Shown here one piece after another: positions 14,771 to 16,615 of a DNA stretch of 16,615 nucleotides (positions within the stretch are counted from its first letter, which is position 1; every line of letters starts with the position of its first letter). The stretch spans positions 1 to 16,615 of the forward strand of contig CAKSEY010000030.1 of assembly GCA_934448295.1 (NCBI GenBank), given 5' to 3'. The stretch is from an uncultured Oscillospiraceae bacterium (GTDB lineage: Bacteria > Bacillota > Clostridia > Oscillospirales > Ruminococcaceae). The notes beneath the pieces were generated by a model, which was given only the letters and a program-made list of their open reading frames with translations, was not told where the DNA came from and ran no database searches. Made by a program: the position numbers and the translations under genes.

Positions 14771-15046
14771 TCAAAGACTGTCAAAATATTCAAGTAACGG
14801 GGATTTGGAAACGAAAACTCTAGCTCTCTTTCCCTCACCTGCCCTGAAAGACTGAATTTTGCCTCGGGCAATCAGAACACGAATGGAATGGTCGGATACC
14901 CCTTTGATAAGCTCTGTACATTCATGCACGGTGAGCATTTCGCGCGGACCGTCCTTTACAGCTTTCTGTTCTTCCGGTGTGTCAACCATCTGGTCAAGCA
15001 GAAGGGATAACTGCGAAATAAGATAAGATTTCTGCTCTGAGGTCAT
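14771..15046 (-). CDS. Excisionase-like winged-helix DNA-binding protein, 91 aa
   Basis: Small basic protein. The N-terminal helix (MTSEQKSYLISQLSLLLDQM) is followed by a MerR/excisionase-like wHTH: MLTVHECTELIKGVSDHSIR (37-56), VLIARGKIQSFRAGEGKRARVF (57-78) and a C-terminal helix SPLLEYFDSL. The pattern of a start-of-helix EC..LI and the R-x-G-K-I turn is that of excisionase-family DNA-binding proteins, which bend DNA at the attachment site and drive excision with the integrase. AGGAGGAC lies about 8 nt before the ATG. It lies just upstream of int on the same strand but each has its own promoter. The assignment as Xis rather than another MerR-like regulator rests on its position. Confidence 0.85.
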   Translation of the reverse strand: MTSEQKSYLISQLSLLLDQMVDTPEEQKAVKDGPREMLTVHECTELIKGVSDHSIRVLIARGKIQSFRAGEGKRARVFVSKSPLLEYFDSL

Positions 15047-15092
15047 ATTGTTGTCCTCCTAACAGTTATAATAAGTACCATTGCCATAATCA

Positions 15093-15150
15093 ATAGCAAT
15101 TCTCAAAGGGACTGCGCAAGTTGGAAATACCCTTCCTTGAGAATTGCTAT
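15093..15150 (-). promoter_or_regulatory. Long stem-loop in the excisionase leader
   Basis: Perfect 14-bp inverted repeat ATAGCAATTCTCAA / TTGAGAATTGCTAT, extendable by AGGG/CCCT with a bulge, loop of about 20 nt. It lies in the predicted 142-nt leader, between an SD-like GGAGGT with no start codon after it and the real excisionase ribosome binding site. There is no T run, so it is not a simple terminator. Confidence 0.75.
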
Positions 15151-15151
15151 A

Positions 15152-15188
15152 GTTACCTCCAGTTTCAGACTTATGACGTGCGTTTCAC
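15152..15188 (-). repeat. Promoter-proximal leader repeat, copy at excisionase gene
   Basis: Second copy of the repeat at 14673-14709, including a GGAGGT ribosome-binding-like sequence, here not followed by a start codon. Confidence 0.8.
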
Positions 15189-15194
15189 AAGTAA

Positions 15195-15223
15195 AGTTTA
15201 ACACATTAAAGGCCGAAAGTCAA
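15195..15223 (-). promoter_or_regulatory. Excisionase promoter
   Basis: Minus strand TTGACT (15223-15218), 17-bp spacer, TAAACT (15200-15195), with the shared leader repeat core 15 bp after the -10. Confidence 0.75.
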
Positions 15224-15337
15224 GACGGCAAAGCACAATCCCCTCACCATTTTATTGAATTTGAGCACAATTACCAATAAACCAGCAAAGATTTGTGCAA
15301 AATCACAGCAAAGAGTCTAATAAAATAACCGCAGCGT

Positions 15338-15364
15338 AAAGGACGAGCAGAAATGCCCGTCCTT
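15338..15364. terminator. Terminator-like hairpin at the end of the structured region
   Basis: Stem AAAGGACG / CGTCCTTT with an inner GCA/TGC helix and a GAAA-type loop. The T run is CCTTTTC on the plus strand and a weaker CCTTTACG on the minus strand. It could end the minus-strand RNA or block read-through from the other side. Confidence 0.55.
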
Positions 15365-15784
15365 TTCTGCTTTGGTGTGTCAATGCAGACCCAGGTAGTA
15401 CGCACCCTGGCATGGGACTTTCACCCCTGCCCATTCCTGTGGGACAAGCCGTCGCCGGAAGTATCATTATAACTGTGTCCTCCGCGCTCGTTCCTTTAAG
15501 GAGTTCCCTATGCGTTTAGGGTTCCTGCGGACTGTCGGCAGGTGGCGGCGTATCTGTTATTCTCGCGCGGTAAATTGGTGGTCACGGATAATGAGATATT
15601 CCGTCAGATCAACAGCAGGAATTTTGTGGCACGTCTTTAAGGACATCAGTTTGTTGTTATCTGCATTGCTATTTAGTTGTCAAGGAACTGAGCAGGAACT
15701 AAAGCGGCGTAATGTTTCCGGATAATGAGATTAGTCCGACTCTCCGAAAAGGAGTGGTTTTGTTTCCGCCGCTTATTTGTTCCT
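15338..15784 (-). ncRNA. Candidate structured non-coding RNA of about 450 nt, family unknown
   Basis: No credible ORF covers this stretch, yet it is dense in helices when read on the minus strand. The 5' domain is closed by GGAAC..AAGCGGCG (15783-15767) pairing with CGCCGCTT..GTTCC (15709-15695), with inner hairpins CTCC-TTTTC-GGAG and CGGA...TCCG. Further helices: CCTGC/GCAGG (15542-15538 with 15528-15524), CCCTA/TAGGG (15521-15517 with 15510-15506), and GGCA-GGGG-TGAAAG-TCCC-A-TGCC (15431-15409), a hairpin with an apical GAAA loop. An extended -10 element at 15791-15799 predicts a start at about 15784, right at the first closing helix. The 13-mer CGGATAATGAGAT (plus strand) occurs at 15585-15597 and 15719-15731. 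The 3' end is uncertain; it may stop near 15338 or run on as leader for the excisionase gene. Confidence 0.5.
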
Positions 15785-15790
15785 ATATCT

Positions 15791-15799
15791 ATTATAGCA
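15791..15799 (-). promoter_or_regulatory. Extended -10 promoter for the structured RNA
   Basis: Minus strand TGCTATAAT. No recognisable -35 at 16-18 bp spacing, but the extended TGn motif can compensate. It is divergent from the repressor promoter and close to the palindromic operator. Confidence 0.5.
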
Positions 15800-15810
15800 C
15801 AAAATATAGT

Positions 15811-15863
15811 GGTTTTGTATGACAATGTGTCGTAGGAATATGACACATTGTAGGTTGAAAAAC
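15811..15863. promoter_or_regulatory. Palindromic operator between divergent promoters
   Basis: Perfect 10-bp arms ACAATGTGTC (15822-15831) and GACACATTGT (15842-15851) with a 10-bp spacer, enclosed by outer arms GGTTTT (15811-15816) and AAAACC (15858-15863). The right outer arm overlaps the -35 of the repressor promoter, as expected for autoregulation by an XRE repressor that could also control the divergent RNA promoter. Confidence 0.75.
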
Positions 15864-15883
15864 CATCGTAAATGTTATATACT
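15855..15883 (+). promoter_or_regulatory. Promoter of the XRE repressor gene
   Basis: TTGAAA at 15855-15860, 17-bp spacer, TATACT at 15878-15883, followed by AAAGGAGGT and the ATG at 15908. Confidence 0.7.
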
Positions 15884-15907
15884 AATCTCCGGAAAGGAGG
15901 TGTAAAC

Positions 15908-16243
15908 ATGGCGGTGTCTTATAAGAATAGGATTCGTTCCCTGCGAAAGAAACTTAAAATGACCCAGGAACAGATGGCTGAACAGCTCTTTATAGACTAG
16001 ACCACGCTTTCCATGTATGAATGTGGAACCAGAGATATTCCCGTAAATATACTAATGGATATATCCAAAACTTATGGTGTTTCCGTGGATTATCTGATAT
16101 GTATAAGCGACTTTGCCGTGCTGGACGATGAGCTTGTCCGCACCCAGACAAAGGAGCTTATCGACAGTCTGAGCGCAGTGCAGGTGATTGAGGTCAAAGG
16201 ATACATTCGCAGAATGATAGAGAGCAAATCTCAGGACGACTGA
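15908..16243 (+). pseudogene. XRE-family (Cro/C1) repressor interrupted by an amber codon at position 31
   Basis: The start ATG at 15908 has a near-perfect AAAGGAGGT 6 nt upstream. The frame reads MAVSYKNRIRSLRKKLKMTQ, then EQMAEQLFID, then TAG (15998-16000), then TTLSMYECGTRDIPVNILMD and a C-terminal helical tail, 111 codons in all. Helix 2 (TQEQMAEQL) and recognition helix 3 (TTLSMYECG) of a Cro/C1 domain lie on either side of the stop. The interrupted position is where relatives have Gln (FIDQTTLSMYE), a single CAG to TAG change. The next ATG (16013) would lose the first half of the HTH, so re-initiation would not give a functional DNA-binding domain. The palindromic operator upstream is probably its own site. 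Loss of function is likely unless the amber is suppressed. Confidence 0.85.
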
Positions 16244-16305
16244 TCCTTATAATCAAAAAGACACCTAGCCAAAAAGAAATTAAGACTTCCGATTTCTCGA
16301 AAGCC

Positions 16306-16524
16306 TTACTCATTATTCTCTTTGTTATCCGGAACGAACACCATGATGTCGTTCAGATTGCAGTCTAATGTATTACATAGCTCATTGATCGTGAAAGTTG
16401 TTATTGCCTTGTTGTGCTTCATTCGATCAATAAGACCTTTGCTGACGCCGTAGCTGTTTATCAGCTTATATGTACTTATGCCATGTTCGGCAAGGTATGC
16501 CCAGAAAGGGTCGTAATTTATCAT
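16306..16524 (-). CDS. Small XRE/Cro-type helix-turn-helix regulator, 72 aa
   Basis: Start chosen at the ATG at 16524 (MINYDPFWAYLAEHGISTYK), preceded by AGGTGAT; a longer frame to 16611 is Phe-rich and has no ribosome binding site. The protein is one HTH domain: helix 1 FWAYLAEHGIS, helices 2-3 TYKLINSYGVSKGLIDRMKH, then TTFTINELCNTLDCNLNDIM, the usual pattern of Cro/C1 single-domain regulators in mobile elements. It is convergent with the broken repressor and divergent from a gene beginning at the right edge, whose promoter region it may control. No inducer domain is present. Confidence 0.85.
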   Translation of the reverse strand: MINYDPFWAYLAEHGISTYKLINSYGVSKGLIDRMKHNKAITTFTINELCNTLDCNLNDIMVFVPDNKENNE

Positions 16525-16540
16525 AATATCACCTATCTTA

Positions 16541-16558
16541 TGGTAACCTCTAAAAACC
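16541..16558 (+). repeat. 18-bp dispersed motif, copy 2
   Basis: TGGTAACCTCTAAAAACC, 17 of 18 identical to 6102-6119. Here it lies between divergent genes and may be an operator. Confidence 0.5.
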
Positions 16559-16580
16559 CCTATGAAAAAGAAGAAAAAAG

Positions 16581-16589
16581 TGATATAAT
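16581..16589 (+). promoter_or_regulatory. Extended -10 promoter at right edge
   Basis: TGATATAAT with TATAAT at 16584-16589. Predicted start of transcription is at or within a base or two of the ATG at 16596. Confidence 0.55.
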
Positions 16590-16595
16590 AAGGAA

Positions 16596-16615
16596 ATGAA
16601 ACAGAAAACACTATT
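16596..16615 (+). CDS. Start of a gene cut by the right edge (MKQKTL...)
   Basis: ATG at 16596 followed by six sense codons (KQKTL and an incomplete codon) to the edge. AAGGA lies only 1 nt before the ATG, too close to act normally, and the TATAAT is 7 nt before it, so a leaderless message is possible. Too short to name. Confidence 0.35.

Larger units (their letters stand above)
13276..16615. mobile_element. Integrative element (or remnant) adjacent to tRNA-Leu, right end outside window
   Basis: Directly after tRNA-Leu come a tyrosine integrase gene reading toward the tRNA, an excisionase-like gene, a long non-coding regulatory region, and two XRE-type regulators arranged with divergent or convergent promoters. 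This is the standard left-end organisation of ICEs, IMEs and prophages. Integrase and one repressor are broken, so at least this end is decaying. The exact left junction is not defined: the repeat of the tRNA 3' end that would mark the other attachment site is not inside the window. No relaxase, capsid or cargo gene is visible, so the class of element is open. Confidence 0.75.

Noticed and set aside
15409..15431. Group II intron domain V, suggested by the GGGGTGAAAGTCCC hairpin with a GAAA loop (minus strand)
   Set aside because: The catalytic AGC triad and the 2-nt bulge are absent, no intron-encoded reverse transcriptase or GTGYG 5' end is seen nearby. Only the apical hairpin is similar.
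15510..15725. 71-codon plus-strand ORF (MRLGFLRTVGRWRR...) with an AAGGAG before its ATG
   Set aside because: Composition is Arg/Trp/Ser-rich and unlike a protein, the DNA is taken up by hairpins, and no domain pattern is seen. More likely an accident inside the structured RNA region.

Overview
The window looks like a chromosomal segment of an anaerobic Gram-positive gut bacterium of the class Clostridia, most likely Oscillospiraceae/Ruminococcus-like. This rests on the class III (Firmicutes-type) fructose-1,6-bisphosphatase, strong AGGAGG ribosome binding sites, TTGACA-N17-TATAAT promoters, and lipoproteins with Thr/Pro-rich linkers. It is an inference from content; no rRNA is present to fix the genus.

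Left flank (1-1610), decayed accessory DNA: the 5' part of an IS256-family transposase runs off the left edge. Beside it lie an AT-rich exported protein of unknown function and a truncated, frameshifted HD-GYP-like phosphohydrolase remnant.

Middle (1700-13020), chromosomal genes: a short-chain dehydrogenase with its own consensus promoter. Then a minus-strand four-gene operon (ECF sigma factor, membrane-anchored putative anti-sigma, lipoprotein with 12 tandem pentapeptides, SGNH/DHHW-type lipoprotein) in which two of the three junctions are 4-bp ATGA overlaps. Then a GNAT acetyltransferase whose N-terminal codons are cut off by an in-frame stop, an alpha/beta-hydrolase-fold protein that lacks the nucleophilic serine, and fbp. 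Facing these is a minus-strand operon (DUF3810-like membrane metallopeptidase, RluA-type pseudouridine synthase, HAD phosphatase with a C-terminal zinc-ribbon-like extension), again joined by ATGA overlaps and driven by a TTGACG-N17-TATAAT promoter.

Right (13081-16615), tRNA-Leu(CAG) and an integrative element next to its 3' end: a tyrosine integrase with a single-base frameshift, an excisionase-like protein, an 860-base non-coding stretch, an XRE repressor interrupted by an amber codon, a second small XRE regulator, and the start of another gene at the right edge. The integrase and excisionase genes have near-identical promoter/leader modules. The non-coding stretch holds what I judge the most interesting signal: a minus-strand, multi-hairpin RNA whose predicted transcription start falls at the first base of a long closing helix, divergent from the repressor promoter and beside a large palindromic operator. 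I could not assign this RNA to a known family.
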